Notes: generated by a model not told the origin, from the letters alone. Counted from the first letter of the stretch, positions 7,650-16,610 are shown. The stretch is 64,000 nt of DNA from Mesorhizobium sp. INR15 (GCF_015500075.1 NZ_CP045496.1:2676001-2740000), one strand, 5' to 3'. Translations and numbers: made by a program.

Positions 7650-9682
7650 GCACAATATTTACGGATATCGAGTGCTACCACGGCTTCTTCTATGTCGGTT
7701 TTAAGAGGCAAGAAGACGGCAAACGCGTCGGTGTCGAGTATAGCAGCCGACAGCCGGTCTATGATCGCGCCTACGTGCGCAACGTGTTGCTGCGGCACAC
7801 GACGATCGGCTTCAACAGTCTCTCCTATGACTTGCCGATGCTCTGGTATTCGCTCGAAGACGACGTGACCAATGAGAAGTTGAAGGCCGCGTCCGACCGG
7901 ATCATCAAGGGCCGCGTGCCCTGGTGGGAGGTTGAAGACCTTCTCGGCATCCGCATCCCATTCGACCTGAAGAAGCGGCACATCGATCTGATCGAACCGC
8001 AGCCCAACGCATTCGCCAGTCTCAAGGCGCTGAACGGTCGAATGCATGGCAAACAGTTGCAGGACCTGCCGTTTGATCCAGACCTGTGGCTGACGCCCGA
8101 GCAGATGGAGATCGTCGGCAACTACTGCCTGCATTCCGATCTGGATGCCACGGAGAACCTGTTCAACGCGCTTAAGGAGCCGCTGGACCTGCGCCGCGCC
8201 CTCGGGCCGCTCTACGACCAGAATTTCATGTGCAAATCGGATGCGCAGATCGGCGAGATGATCGTCAAGTCGCGCGTCGAGAAGTTGTCGGGCAGCCGGG
8301 CCGAAAAGGCTGGTGTGAAGGCCGGTACGCAGTTCCGGTATCCCATTCCCGATTTCATGAAGTTCGAGACGCCTGAGTTGCAGGCAATCCTCGACAAGCT
8401 TCGCGAAACCGATTTCACGATCACTGATGACGGCAAAGTAGACATGCCGAAGTGGCTGTCCGACACCGCAATTACCATCGGCGATACGACCTATCAGATG
8501 GGTATCGGCGGGCTGCACTCAACCGAGTCCAACCGTGCCGTCCATTCGAGCGAAACCCACGTTCTCGTCGATGCTGACGTGGCTTCACAGTATCCGGCCA
8601 TCATCCTCATGCTCGGCCTGTATCCGAAGGCCCTCGGCAAGCATTTCCTGGATGTCTATCGCGAGATCAAGGGCGAGCGGCTGAAGGCGAAAAAGCGCGC
8701 CAAGGCCATCAAGATCGAACTGAAAGAGGTCAATGATCCCGACCGAAAGGTTGCGCTCGAAGCCGAACTGGAAGCCTGCAAGGTCAAGGACAAGGGCTTC
8801 AAGATCGCTCTCAACGGCGTCTACGGGAAGCTCGGCAGCCGGTACAGCGTTCTCTACGCACCACATCTCCTGATCTCGGTCACGCTGACCGGACAGTTGA
8901 CGCTTTTGATGCTGATCGAGCGGGCCGAACGCGCCGGCATCAGCGTTGTCAGCGGCAACACAGATGGCGTCATGTTCCTATGTCCGCGCAAGCACTACGC
9001 GGGACTGGATGGCGACCGTCTAAAGCCGTCGCGGCTCGCCGACATTTGTCAGCAATGGGAAACCGACACCACGCTCGATCTCGAATTTGGCGAGTATAGG
9101 TCGCTCTATAACCAGTCGGTGAATTCGTATTTCACGATCAAGGCGGACGGCGGGCATAAGCGCAAGGGGCCGCTCGGCAACCCCTGGAGCGAGCATCCAG
9201 ACGATTTCGACCCGGTGCGCGGTCAGTTGATGAAGAATCCGCAGGCGACGATCTGCTCGGACGCGGCGCTGGCCATGATCAAGGACGGAACGCCCGTTGA
9301 AGTGACGATCCGCAGCTGCCACGACATCAAGCAGTTCGTCACGGTCATCAAATCGGACGGCGGTGCGACCTGGCGGGACGAATACCTCGGCAAAGTGGTT
9401 CGGTATTACTGGTCAACGGATGGGGCGCCGATATTCAAGGCAAAACCTCACCCGAGCACGGGCAACTTCCCCAAGGTGCCTAAAACGGACGGCGCGGCAC
9501 CGTGCATGAGGCTTCCTGACGAGTTCCCCGACGACATCGACTACGAGAAATACATGTCCGAGGCCGAGGAAATCCTGAGCGATCTCGGCTTCTACGGGCC
9601 GAAGGTCGAGCCCCGCAAGCCGCTGCGGATCACAAAAGCAAACAGGTTCATTTTCTACGCACTTTGGAGCACGGCACCATGA
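7646..9682 (+). CDS. Family B DNA polymerase with proofreading domain
   Basis: The 678-residue protein starts at TTG 7646, which overlaps the upstream stop; a later start would cut off the exonuclease motif. N-terminal exonuclease motifs: D7-I-E9, FNSLSYDLP and YCLHSDLDATENLF. Polymerase motifs: DVASQYP (motif A, near 311), KIALNGVYGKLG (motif B, near 386) and NTDG (motif C, near 438, where many family B enzymes have DTDS). It is the phage replicative polymerase. The module DUF2800-DUF2815-polymerase-VRR-NUC-SNF2-VapE is best known to me with a family A polymerase, so this looks like a polymerase swap. Confidence 0.88.
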   Translation: MSTIFTDIECYHGFFYVGFKRQEDGKRVGVEYSSRQPVYDRAYVRNVLLRHTTIGFNSLSYDLPMLWYSLEDDVTNEKLKAASDRIIKGRVPWWEVEDLLGIRIPFDLKKRHIDLIEPQPNAFASLKALNGRMHGKQLQDLPFDPDLWLTPEQMEIVGNYCLHSDLDATENLFNALKEPLDLRRALGPLYDQNFMCKSDAQIGEMIVKSRVEKLSGSRAEKAGVKAGTQFRYPIPDFMKFETPELQAILDKLRETDFTITDDGKVDMPKWLSDTAITIGDTTYQMGIGGLHSTESNRAVHSSETHVLVDADVASQYPAIILMLGLYPKALGKHFLDVYREIKGERLKAKKRAKAIKIELKEVNDPDRKVALEAELEACKVKDKGFKIALNGVYGKLGSRYSVLYAPHLLISVTLTGQLTLLMLIERAERAGISVVSGNTDGVMFLCPRKHYAGLDGDRLKPSRLADICQQWETDTTLDLEFGEYRSLYNQSVNSYFTIKADGGHKRKGPLGNPWSEHPDDFDPVRGQLMKNPQATICSDAALAMIKDGTPVEVTIRSCHDIKQFVTVIKSDGGATWRDEYLGKVVRYYWSTDGAPIFKAKPHPSTGNFPKVPKTDGAAPCMRLPDEFPDDIDYEKYMSEAEEILSDLGFYGPKVEPRKPLRITKANRFIFYALWSTAP

Positions 9683-9951
9683 GCGGCAGCAGCAGGAAAT
9701 ACATGTCAACCGATGAACTCGAACGCGATGCCGAGTTTCATCGACGCGCCGAAGCATTCGCCAAAGAGATGGTGGCCAAGATTTGGTCGCGATCCGGCTA
9801 CGAGTCGCCGAAGTGGATCGGAAAGCAGAACGCGGCGAGAGAGCGGGCGCGCGCGTCCGAGGCTGAAATTGCCAGCCGCGCGGACGATTGCCCACGAGAT
9901 CAGCGCTGGTCGTTCAACAACCGCGCGCCGCGCCGCCAGGTGGCAGCATGA
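9679..9951 (+). CDS. Hypothetical phage protein, 90 aa
   Basis: ATG 9679 overlaps the polymerase stop (ATGA) and the gene ends in an ATGA overlap with the VRR-NUC gene, so it is part of one coupled operon. The product is a charged, mostly helical protein with an Arg/Ala-rich C-terminal half. No motif was recognised. Confidence 0.6.
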   Translation: MSGSSRKYMSTDELERDAEFHRRAEAFAKEMVAKIWSRSGYESPKWIGKQNAARERARASEAEIASRADDCPRDQRWSFNNRAPRRQVAA

Positions 9952-10283
9952 AAGTTCTTGATGACTTCGATTTTACCCCGAGAATCTACGAAAAAGCCGG
10001 CGAACTGGATGCCGTGGCATGGGCAGAAAACCATGGATGGCTGGTCCGCAAAATTCAGTACATCGGGCGCAAAAGCTGTCCCGATCGCCTGTTCGTCGGA
10101 TACGGGCAAATGTTCGTGATCGAGATGAAGCGGAAGGGCAAAACCCCGTCGCGGGATGGCAAGCTGTCAGCCGGCCAGAAAGAAGAATTCAAATGCTACG
10201 CGGATCGCGGCGTGACGGTGCATGTGTTTTATACCGGGGCGGATGCGATCGCATTCCTCGAAAGCATGATGCCCCTGCTATGA
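9948..10283 (+). CDS. VRR-NUC domain nuclease
   Basis: This 111-residue protein is a minimal VRR-NUC nuclease of the PD-(D/E)XK superfamily. The active-site region SCPDRLFVGYGQMFVIEMK has the Asp of PD and the E-x-K pair spaced as expected, followed by the usual GKTPS and a Gln/Lys helix. Such stand-alone proteins accompany phage helicases and probably resolve branched DNA. ATG 9948 overlaps the upstream stop, and the stop overlaps the next start. The upstream in-frame ATG at 9888 would add about 20 residues lacking family resemblance. Confidence 0.88.
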   Translation: MKVLDDFDFTPRIYEKAGELDAVAWAENHGWLVRKIQYIGRKSCPDRLFVGYGQMFVIEMKRKGKTPSRDGKLSAGQKEEFKCYADRGVTVHVFYTGADAIAFLESMMPLL

Positions 10284-10987
10284 CGATAGGAATCTATTGC
10301 ATCCGTAACACCGTTGACGGTAAACTGTACATTGGTAAATCAAAGAGAATTGAGCAGCGGTGGGCTAGGCATCGGAGGGCGCCGGCAAATAGATATCTTG
10401 CACGCGCCATTAAGAAGCACGGGATTTCCGTTTTTTCTTTCGAAATACTAGAAAAATTTGACACTTTAGATCCAATTCTGCTTGCCGATCGCGAAGCTCA
10501 TTGGATGGGCTATTATAAAAGTTGTGAACGATCATTCGGTTACAATTTACGGCTGGACAGTTCGGCTCAAGTGATTTTTAGCGATGAAACAAAGGCCAGA
10601 ATGGCGGTGGCTGCTCGTATGAAAGCGCCACCATCAGACGAAACTCGTGCCAAGATATCGGCCGCAACCAAGGAATCTTGCACTCGTTCCGATGTCATAG
10701 CAAGACGATCCGCCGCACACAGAACTGCTCATGCTCGCCCCGGTGATAAAGCTAGACGCGTGGCCGCACTGAAGGCGGCCTATTCGAGCGATGAGGCTCG
10801 GGAAGCTATGTCGCTTGCGCGGAAAGCAGAATGGGCTCGACCCGAACTTAGAGCCAGGCGGCTGGCGTCGTTGAAAGCCACACGGGCCACACCGGAATCC
10901 AGAGCCAAAACCTCTGCAGCTTCGACCGCTGTCCACGCGCGGCGCCGCGCACAAAAAGCCCTCGCAATATGGTTGCTTGCCCCATGA
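10280..10987 (+). CDS. GIY-YIG homing endonuclease with NUMOD-like repeats
   Basis: The N-terminal 95 residues form a GIY-YIG nuclease: GIYCIRN...GKLYIGKS at 4 to 20, then an R-x3-H segment, and a conserved Glu near DREAHWM. After it come several copies of a SDETRAKIS-type motif (NUMOD3-like DNA-binding helices) and Ala/Arg-rich helices. The gene is visibly more AT-rich than its neighbours, particularly in its first 350 bases, consistent with independent arrival as a selfish endonuclease of the Seg type. It still fits the operon with ATGA overlaps on both sides, between VRR-NUC and the SNF2 helicase. No intron boundary is visible. Confidence 0.8.
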   Translation: MTIGIYCIRNTVDGKLYIGKSKRIEQRWARHRRAPANRYLARAIKKHGISVFSFEILEKFDTLDPILLADREAHWMGYYKSCERSFGYNLRLDSSAQVIFSDETKARMAVAARMKAPPSDETRAKISAATKESCTRSDVIARRSAAHRTAHARPGDKARRVAALKAAYSSDEAREAMSLARKAEWARPELRARRLASLKATRATPESRAKTSAASTAVHARRRAQKALAIWLLAP

Positions 10988-12387
10988 CGGCCCGTCCGAG
11001 ATCGGCTCTCCGAGAGAGCCAGAAAGTCGTCTCTCGCATCATCCGCGAAAACCCCACCAAGCTCATTGTTCAGGACATGGGACAGGGCAAAACCGGTGCC
11101 ACGCTCGACGCATTGTACGTCATGCTCAGCAGGTTCGAAATTCAACATGTGCTCGTAATTGCGCCGCGATTCGTTGCGGCGAATACATGGCCCGACGAGA
11201 TTCGTGCATGGGCTCACACCCGCGCTCTCTCCTACGCCGTCGCCGTGGGAGAGCCCGCCGAACGGGCGGCAGCCATCGCTAAGAAGGCTGAAATCACGAC
11301 TCTGAATTTCGAGAACCTGCCGTGGCTGGCGCAACACATAGGTTCCGTTGAGAATTGGATTTGGGACACAGTAGTTGTTGATGAATCAAGCAGACTGAAA
11401 TCCGGCCAGCGCCGCACCAAGGCTATGAAAGTAAAAGGTGCGGATGGCATCGTGAAAGTCCGCAAAGGTGGCAACATCACCCGGTTCGGAGTTCTGACGA
11501 CCGCCAGGAGAAAAATCAGCCGCGTGATCGAGTTGACCGGCACGCCGACACCGCAGGGCGTAGCCGATCTATGGGGACAAATTTACGCCCTGGACCAAGG
11601 GGAACGACTCGGCCGCACTAAGAGCGAGTTCGAGCGACGTTGGTTCGACAAGAACCAGTACACCTATGAAGTCACGCTCAAGCCCGGCGCCGAGGCGGAA
11701 ATTCTTGCGCGAGTGGCTGACATCATGGTCACAATTCCTTCGGAGAACGTTGCCGCAGAGGCGCAGTTCATTCCGATGAAAGTGCGGCTGCCGGAACAGG
11801 CAATGCGTGATTATCGGGAGTTCGAGAAAACACTTTATAGTGAACCTCACGATGTCGAAGCCGTGTCAAATGGCGTCCTCGCGAACAAGTTACTGCAATT
11901 CGCCAACGGACACCTGTACAAGGAGGATCGCTCCGTCGTGCATGTTCACGACGCTAAAATGGATGCCCTTGAGGAACTGATCGGCAGCGCCCAAGGTGAA
12001 AGCATTCTTCTCTTTTACGGCTTCAAGTTCGACAAGGATGCCATTCGAAAACGTTTTCCGCACGCGGTTGTTGCCAACGAGAGCAAAGACTTCGTAACTG
12101 ACTGGAATAAAGGGAAAATTCGCCTCGGCCTGGCGCATCCTGCCTCGATCGGACATGGCGTAAATTTGCAATATGGGGGTCGAATCGCCGCTTGGTATGG
12201 CCTGACGTTCTCCCTAGAACTGTGGAAACAGGCAAACGCGAGACTGCCGCGACCGGGACAACGTAAGCAAGTTCTCATATATCCTATTATAGCCGAGGGG
12301 ACCTACGACGAGCGCGCCTTAACCATTCTGAACGCAAAAGACGCCACCCAGGATCGAATCATACGCAATTTCACGCTTCGGACTTGA
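10984..12387 (+). CDS. SNF2-type phage helicase
   Basis: The 467-residue product starts at ATG 10984, overlapping the homing endonuclease stop. Helicase motifs: Walker A DMGQGKTGAT at about 31 to 40, DESS (motif II) near 132, LTGTPTP (motif III), and HGVNLQYGG with NARLPRPGQ (motifs V and VI). This is the compact SNF2/DEAD helicase found with VRR-NUC in phage replication modules. It probably remodels DNA or forks, together with the VapE primase. The gene ends the coupled rightward operon. Confidence 0.88.
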   Translation: MTARPRSALRESQKVVSRIIRENPTKLIVQDMGQGKTGATLDALYVMLSRFEIQHVLVIAPRFVAANTWPDEIRAWAHTRALSYAVAVGEPAERAAAIAKKAEITTLNFENLPWLAQHIGSVENWIWDTVVVDESSRLKSGQRRTKAMKVKGADGIVKVRKGGNITRFGVLTTARRKISRVIELTGTPTPQGVADLWGQIYALDQGERLGRTKSEFERRWFDKNQYTYEVTLKPGAEAEILARVADIMVTIPSENVAAEAQFIPMKVRLPEQAMRDYREFEKTLYSEPHDVEAVSNGVLANKLLQFANGHLYKEDRSVVHVHDAKMDALEELIGSAQGESILLFYGFKFDKDAIRKRFPHAVVANESKDFVTDWNKGKIRLGLAHPASIGHGVNLQYGGRIAAWYGLTFSLELWKQANARLPRPGQRKQVLIYPIIAEGTYDERALTILNAKDATQDRIIRNFTLRT

Positions 12388-12389
12388 CT

Positions 12390-12422
12390 TTCACGTAGAA
12401 TGTTCACATTTCCACGTTTAGA
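12390..12422. promoter_or_regulatory. Operator-like sites before the putative repressor gene
   Basis: TTCACGTAGAA at 12390, TTCACATTTCC at 12403 and TCCACGTTTAGA at 12411 lie in the short gap between the helicase and regulator genes. They resemble the TTCACGTTTGA sites of the divergent early promoter (2375 to 2452), which suggests autoregulation. Spacing of the first two is 13 bases. Confidence 0.5.
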
Positions 12423-12472
12423 TTCGGCTATTGATTGCAACAGACGAGGCATTGCATGGAAAGGAGGACACA

Positions 12473-13141
12473 ATGAAAGACATTGCGCACCCTGAATTTG
12501 GACGTAGGCTTGAGCGAGCCTGCGATGGAAATCCCGATGTTCCACAGCTGAACCACGGACGCCTCGGCTGGTTCACCGATCAACTCGCAAAGCACAACGT
12601 GAAGGTGTCGGTGGAGACTATCCGCAAGTGGTTTGCGGGCGAGACCCGGCCGCGCCATTTAGCCATGATCGCGCTGGCACGAATTCTGACTGTGGATGAG
12701 TCTTGGCTGACGACGGGCAAGTCACCTGAGTTCACTGACACGCAGCGCAAGATGCACAACGTTGTGGCTGGTGGCGCTGTCAACCTGGTTGCAGGCTTCA
12801 TTCAGATGGACGGCGGGCATCCCTCATTTCCCGACGAAAACGATTCGCTTTCAACGGCAAGCAAGATCGACCTTTATGCGATCATCCGTGGCGCTCACTA
12901 TCGCTTCCACATCAACACGGTGTTGGGCGAGGACGGCGAGCAGTATTTCCTGGTGCCGCACGCCGCGCGGGAAGGCGCGATCGTACTTGGCGTTGTCCCG
13001 ATGAAAGGCTTCGCTGTTCGTATCTATGAACTCGATTGGGATACGATCGAGAAGGTTGGCACCAGAAAAAGCCATGCGTTTGAAGTCAAGCTTGAGGGCA
13101 GCACCTTCAAAGAGATCAAGTCCTTCGCGGATCGTCTTTGA
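12473..13141 (+). CDS. Putative phage repressor, XRE-like
   Basis: ATG 12473 follows a strong aaggagg site and gives 222 residues. The N-terminal 85 residues contain a helix-turn-helix of XRE type (VSVETIRKWFAGETRPRHLAMIALARIL), ending with the WLTTGKSP stretch common in phage CI-like repressors. The C-terminal domain is rich in beta structure and has no visible Ser-Lys LexA peptidase dyad, so cleavage-type induction is not evident. It sits between the early operon and the convergent integrase gene. Operator-like repeats precede it and also occur at the early promoter. Confidence 0.7.
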   Translation: MKDIAHPEFGRRLERACDGNPDVPQLNHGRLGWFTDQLAKHNVKVSVETIRKWFAGETRPRHLAMIALARILTVDESWLTTGKSPEFTDTQRKMHNVVAGGAVNLVAGFIQMDGGHPSFPDENDSLSTASKIDLYAIIRGAHYRFHINTVLGEDGEQYFLVPHAAREGAIVLGVVPMKGFAVRIYELDWDTIEKVGTRKSHAFEVKLEGSTFKEIKSFADRL

Positions 13142-13282
13142 ACGATCTGCGGTGCTGCCGGTCACAACGCGGCGGTTAAATGGCGTGAGTACGACCAGCC
13201 GTTATGTACCCATAAGTCCCAATGCATCCTACGACAGTGTGGTATCTAAGCGTGGTATTTCACCTAGTAACTATATGAAATA

Positions 13283-14509
13283 CTACGATAAAATGTTCCC
13301 TCCGGGCCCACCATTATCGTTATTTATCAATGGCTTAAGAGTAGGTTCGCCAACAGGTTCGCCAACAGGTTCGCCAAGCATCGGCTTACGGGTCACGAGC
13401 CTCACGACGCGATCCATGCCCTGAACCGCCAGACGAACCTGCGATGCCTCGCGCGAATATAGCTCAGCGTGATCGATGTCGTCGTGCCCCAGAACATCCA
13501 TGAGCTGCCTCGTCGAGGCCTCGGCCTCGGCGAGATAGACGCCGAGTGACTTTCGCAGTCCGTGCAGAGTCAGCCCTTTCGCAAGCCCGGCAAGCTCGCA
13601 CCAGCGTGCCATGGTCCCGGTCAGCGATTTGGAGGAGAAGGGTTGGCCATAAGCGGTCACCAGGACGGTTTCGCCGCGCTTGTCAGTGGCCTCAAGGATT
13701 TCGGCAAGCATGGGCGTAATCGGTACGAAAAGCCGCTTGCCGCCGGTCCTGTTCTTGTTCTTTCCCTGGACGATGTCAAAGCCGTCGAAATGACGTTCTT
13801 GGCCATCGATCATGACCTTGCGCGTCACCCTCTGGTCCCACCGTAAATCGGCGACATCGCCGCGACGATTGCCCAGCCAAAGCGCCAGCCCATAACAGGT
13901 GCGCGCAGCAGTCCCGAGCGGCCAGCGCTCCTCGAACTTCTGCATGGCTTCGTGCGGCCAAGCCTTCCAGCCCGTATAGGCAGGACGCCACTCGACCGCA
14001 GCAGTAGGGTCGATTTCGATCCAGTCCAGTCGTATCGCGATATAGACGAGCTTGCGTATCGCGACCAGCAGATGCTTCGCCTTGTGTGGTGTCGCGATGA
14101 AGCATCCCAGAAGCTCCTCGACGTGGACCCGCCTCAAGTTCTTAACCGGCACATCGCGCCATGTGAGTGGATGGTCCTCGACAACCCGCAGACCCAGAAA
14201 TTCCTCGATCAGACGGCTGTTCTTGAATTTCGTGCTGTCATCATGGGCGAGCCACTTGACCGATGCCTTCAATCTCTTTTCCGCTGCTCCGAAGGTTCCT
14301 GGCAAGGCAGCGCCCGGCATTGTGACAACCGGCGGTTTTTGAATCTTGCGACCTTCGACAGCGGCCTGATAGGCTTCGTTGAAATCTCTCTCGTTTGGAG
14401 CAGGCAGCGGCACCAGACGTCCGTTGGCGCGGTAGCGCCAGCGCGTCTTTCCATGGCGGTCCTCATAAGAGGACACACCCGGATATTTGTCTTTCAGACG
14501 CTGTTCCAT
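13283..14509 (-). CDS. Tyrosine recombinase, phage integrase
   Basis: This 408-residue tyrosine recombinase has an Arg in LGNRRGDVADL near 213, the H-x-x-R motif HGLRKS near 316, LGHDD near 338, and the nucleophile Tyr in HAELYSR near 351. The N-terminal 190 residues hold the arm- and core-binding helical domains. The C-terminus carries three GEP-V repeats encoded by a 12-base direct repeat (aacaggttcgcc, 13345 to 13380). It faces the repressor gene and is probably the prophage integrase; it works with the adjacent AlpA-like protein. The attachment site was not identified. Confidence 0.9.
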   Translation of the reverse strand: MEQRLKDKYPGVSSYEDRHGKTRWRYRANGRLVPLPAPNERDFNEAYQAAVEGRKIQKPPVVTMPGAALPGTFGAAEKRLKASVKWLAHDDSTKFKNSRLIEEFLGLRVVEDHPLTWRDVPVKNLRRVHVEELLGCFIATPHKAKHLLVAIRKLVYIAIRLDWIEIDPTAAVEWRPAYTGWKAWPHEAMQKFEERWPLGTAARTCYGLALWLGNRRGDVADLRWDQRVTRKVMIDGQERHFDGFDIVQGKNKNRTGGKRLFVPITPMLAEILEATDKRGETVLVTAYGQPFSSKSLTGTMARWCELAGLAKGLTLHGLRKSLGVYLAEAEASTRQLMDVLGHDDIDHAELYSREASQVRLAVQGMDRVVRLVTRKPMLGEPVGEPVGEPTLKPLINNDNGGPGGNILS

Positions 14510-14524
14510 AGCAGAACCAGAATA

Positions 14525-14770
14525 TTACCCTCGATGATTCCCTTGCAAGAGAAAGTCGACGATATTGTCGTCATCGTCGCCGGGTAGATCTACGAACGCG
14601 GCCTCCAGTTTAAGGCGATCCCAGATCACACGACTATCGATTTTCTTCGGTTTCGGCATGCGCCGGTCGGCGACCATTTGGTCGAATTTCGTCACGCCTA
14701 CGCCGACGTATCTTGCTGCGTCATCGCGTGACAGGCCGCGCGGTGGGTAGGAGAGGGTGTCGCTCTTCAT
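14525..14770 (-). CDS. AlpA-like excisionase / HTH protein
   Basis: The 81-residue product begins at ATG 14770 behind aagg; a longer frame upstream starts in unrelated sequence. It contains the typical GLSRDDAARYVGVGVTKFDQMV helix-turn-helix and a PKPKKID..RVIWDR wing of MerR/AlpA-type DNA-binding excisionases. It lies 15 bases upstream of the integrase gene on the same strand, as expected for a recombination directionality factor. It ends in an unusual Asp-rich DDDDNIVDFLL segment. Confidence 0.8.
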   Translation of the reverse strand: MKSDTLSYPPRGLSRDDAARYVGVGVTKFDQMVADRRMPKPKKIDSRVIWDRLKLEAAFVDLPGDDDDNIVDFLLQGNHRG

Positions 14771-14961
14771 CACCTTGGTCCTCTGGTCGCACTTCAAATC
14801 GCGTGAAACGGTTCGCGATGGAAGTAGAGGCTCGTCGTGCCAACGGAAAGCTGGTTTGACCGGTGCCGGGTAGATTGGAGTGTCGCGGCGTACGAAAGGG
14901 ACGGTTGGGTTCGACGGTGAGGGTTCGTCCAAGCCTTTTGCCGTCCTGGCGCCGATAAAGC

Positions 14962-15177
14962 CTATTCACCGTCATTTTCTTGCGCCACGCCCAAGGCTCG
15001 TCGAACGACCGGCCCAAACACCGCGCTGCGCCATTCGAGCTTCGTCTTGGGCTTTGTGTAGAATCCGGCGCTGTATTTTGGCCGGTCGAGCGCAAAGCCT
15101 CGTCTCACCATCCATTCCGCGATGTCGACACCGCCAGCCGTGCACAGTGGGCGCTCGTCGCGAAGAATTCGAACTTC
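14962..15177 (-). pseudogene. Remnant of a micrococcal-nuclease-like (SNase) gene
   Basis: The leftward frame from about 15177 reads DIAEWMVRRGFALDRPKYS, which fits the C-terminal part of secreted thermonuclease-like proteins. The expected closing motif appears only in another frame, as RSFDEPWAWRKK around 14970 to 15010, so a frameshift separates the two parts. No start codon or N-terminal catalytic half is visible; stops interrupt the frame upstream. It is a decayed fragment next to the prophage end. The family call rests on the two motif segments. Confidence 0.55.
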
Positions 15178-15210
15178 GCCGAGCCCCCAGCGCTCAGTTG
15201 CCCCCTATTC

Positions 15211-16059
15211 CTAACGGAAGTCCTGCAAGGAAGCGTGACGCAAATCCTCTTCGCCGCGCAAATGCTTTACCGGCCGACGAGCCCGGGCTTGACTCACTGC
15301 GTCGCCGGTCGTTTCATGCCATTCGGCGCCGGGCCGGCATGCTCCTGTACGCGTCTCCATAGCCGCTCACGAATAATGCGGCTGGAGTTGATGAAGGCGG
15401 ATCCGACATATTTCCCGGTCTTGCGATCCGCCATCAGTGCGAAGGCCGGCTTGCCTGGCTCCCGCTCGACGCGAAGCAGATCGTATTCCTCGACTGCATA
15501 GCTCTTGATCTTCAACCAGCTCGTCGATCGGCCGCTGCGGTATTTGCTGTCGCGCCGCTTTGAAACCATGCCCTCGATGCCGGCTTTATCGATCAGATCG
15601 AATATCGCCTTGGCATCGCCAGGCAGCGCCTCGCTGAATTGTATGTGACTCCCAGGCTGGACAATGTTCTCGAAGATTTCCCGCCGGTCTTCCAGACCCA
15701 TATCCCCCAGATCGTGGCCATTGAGATGGAGCATATCGAAGGCGACAAAATATAGATCATGCTGACGCCCAGTGATGGCTATTCGCAGGGCGCCGAAATC
15801 AGACAGGCCAGCACCGTCGAGCACTACGATCTCGCCGTCAAGGATGGCGTTGGCCAAGCCGAGGCGCTTGGCCGCGCCGGCAAGGTCGCGATATTTCGCC
15901 GTCCAGTCCAAACCGTTTCGGGTGAAGATGCTGACATCTTGGTCGAGAATGATCTGCGAGCGGTAGCCGTCGAATTTGATTTCCTTAATCCAGTCGTCAC
16001 CCTTCTGGAGGCTTCTCCACTAGGGTTGGCATGAGCGGCTCGACAAACTTCAAACGCAT
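15211..16059 (-). pseudogene. ATP-dependent DNA ligase (LigD-type) pseudogene
   Basis: The gene encodes a bacterial NHEJ-type ATP-dependent ligase: adenylation motif EIKFDGYR, GIEGMVSKRRDSKYRSGRST and the OB-fold domain. Three lesions are readable. An extra base in the CCC run at 16000 to 16002 separates the ATG 16059 start (MRLKFVEPLMPTLVEKPPEG) from the catalytic Lys, with no in-frame start after it. A TGA at 15294 to 15296 sits where homologues usually have Trp before VKPGLVGR. A one-base loss near 15270 shifts the frame before the C-terminal HLRGEEDLRHASL. The intact protein would have been about 280 residues. It is very unlikely to be functional. Confidence 0.85.
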
Positions 16060-16123
16060 GAACTGACTCGCAAAACCGCGATTCAATTAGCTTACGCTGA
16101 AATGGTTCCAAAAGTCCGAAGTA

Positions 16124-16306
16124 TCAATTCGGCGGCTGTTCCGAGGCTGAGTTGTTAAATGCGATGGCCTCATCCACCGAGAAGAACGGTCGAGCGAGAA
16201 CGGAGCCGTCGGGTTTCAGAAGGACCGCCAGGAAGGGCAAGCCGTGTAGAGGCGGCGGATAGATGACATAGGCCGGGCCAAGCAGTTTTTTGGTCCTACC
16301 CTTCAT
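16124..16306 (-). CDS. Small hypothetical protein downstream of the DUF768 gene
   Basis: A 60-residue protein from ATG 16306, which overlaps the end of the DUF768 gene. It reads as a compact beta-rich domain (AYVIYPPPLHGLPFLAVLLKPDGSVLA in two parts, then FFSVDEAIAFNN). An upstream in-frame ATG at 16354 is possible but lies deep in the preceding gene. Probably co-transcribed with it. Function unknown. Confidence 0.5.
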   Translation of the reverse strand: MKGRTKKLLGPAYVIYPPPLHGLPFLAVLLKPDGSVLARPFFSVDEAIAFNNSASEQPPN

Positions 16307-16523
16307 TGTGGTGCCCTGAGTCATGGTGAACAATGGCGTCGAAGACCGTCTCATAGACGCTGCCGGTCTCTTCCTCGATCTCTTCCATGCCGATGCCGCG
16401 CAATTTGGCGGCGCGCGTCATCCGTTGTATCGCGTCCGCGACCGATATGATGTCGGAGCCGGTAATTGTCGGCAGGTTTTCACTCAGCCATTCGTGGAGG
16501 AAGTTCGTTCCGCGTGCGCTCAT
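16296..16523 (-). CDS. DUF768 family protein
   Basis: This 75-residue protein starts at ATG 16523 with MSARGTNFLHEWLSENL and ends with a conserved-looking EEETGSVYETVFDAIVHHD. The opening and closing motifs match DUF768, a small family that I know mainly from Mesorhizobium. Function is unknown. The gene supports the host assignment. No clear Shine-Dalgarno sequence precedes the start; longer frames upstream lack the family opening. Confidence 0.7.
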   Translation of the reverse strand: MSARGTNFLHEWLSENLPTITGSDIISVADAIQRMTRAAKLRGIGMEEIEEETGSVYETVFDAIVHHDSGHHNEG

Positions 16524-16562
16524 GGCGAGATAAGCTCGCGACAAGCTGTCGGTTCCAGAATG

Positions 16563-16592
16563 CAAAAAAGCCCGCCACCTCCGGCAGCGGAC
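16563..16592 (-). terminator. Rho-independent terminator of the short peptide gene
   Basis: On the minus strand GTCCGC and GCGGGC form a stem around a GC-rich loop, followed by TTTTTT (plus-strand A-run 16564 to 16569). It lies 19 bases beyond the stop of the 34-residue peptide gene, so that gene has its own transcript end. Confidence 0.65.
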
Positions 16593-16610
16593 TTCTCTTC
16601 GCGGAATAAC

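Noticed and set aside
13345..13380. Three tandem aacaggttcgcc units as a CRISPR or attachment repeat
   Set aside because: They are 12-base in-frame repeats encoding GEP-V at the integrase C-terminus, without spacers.
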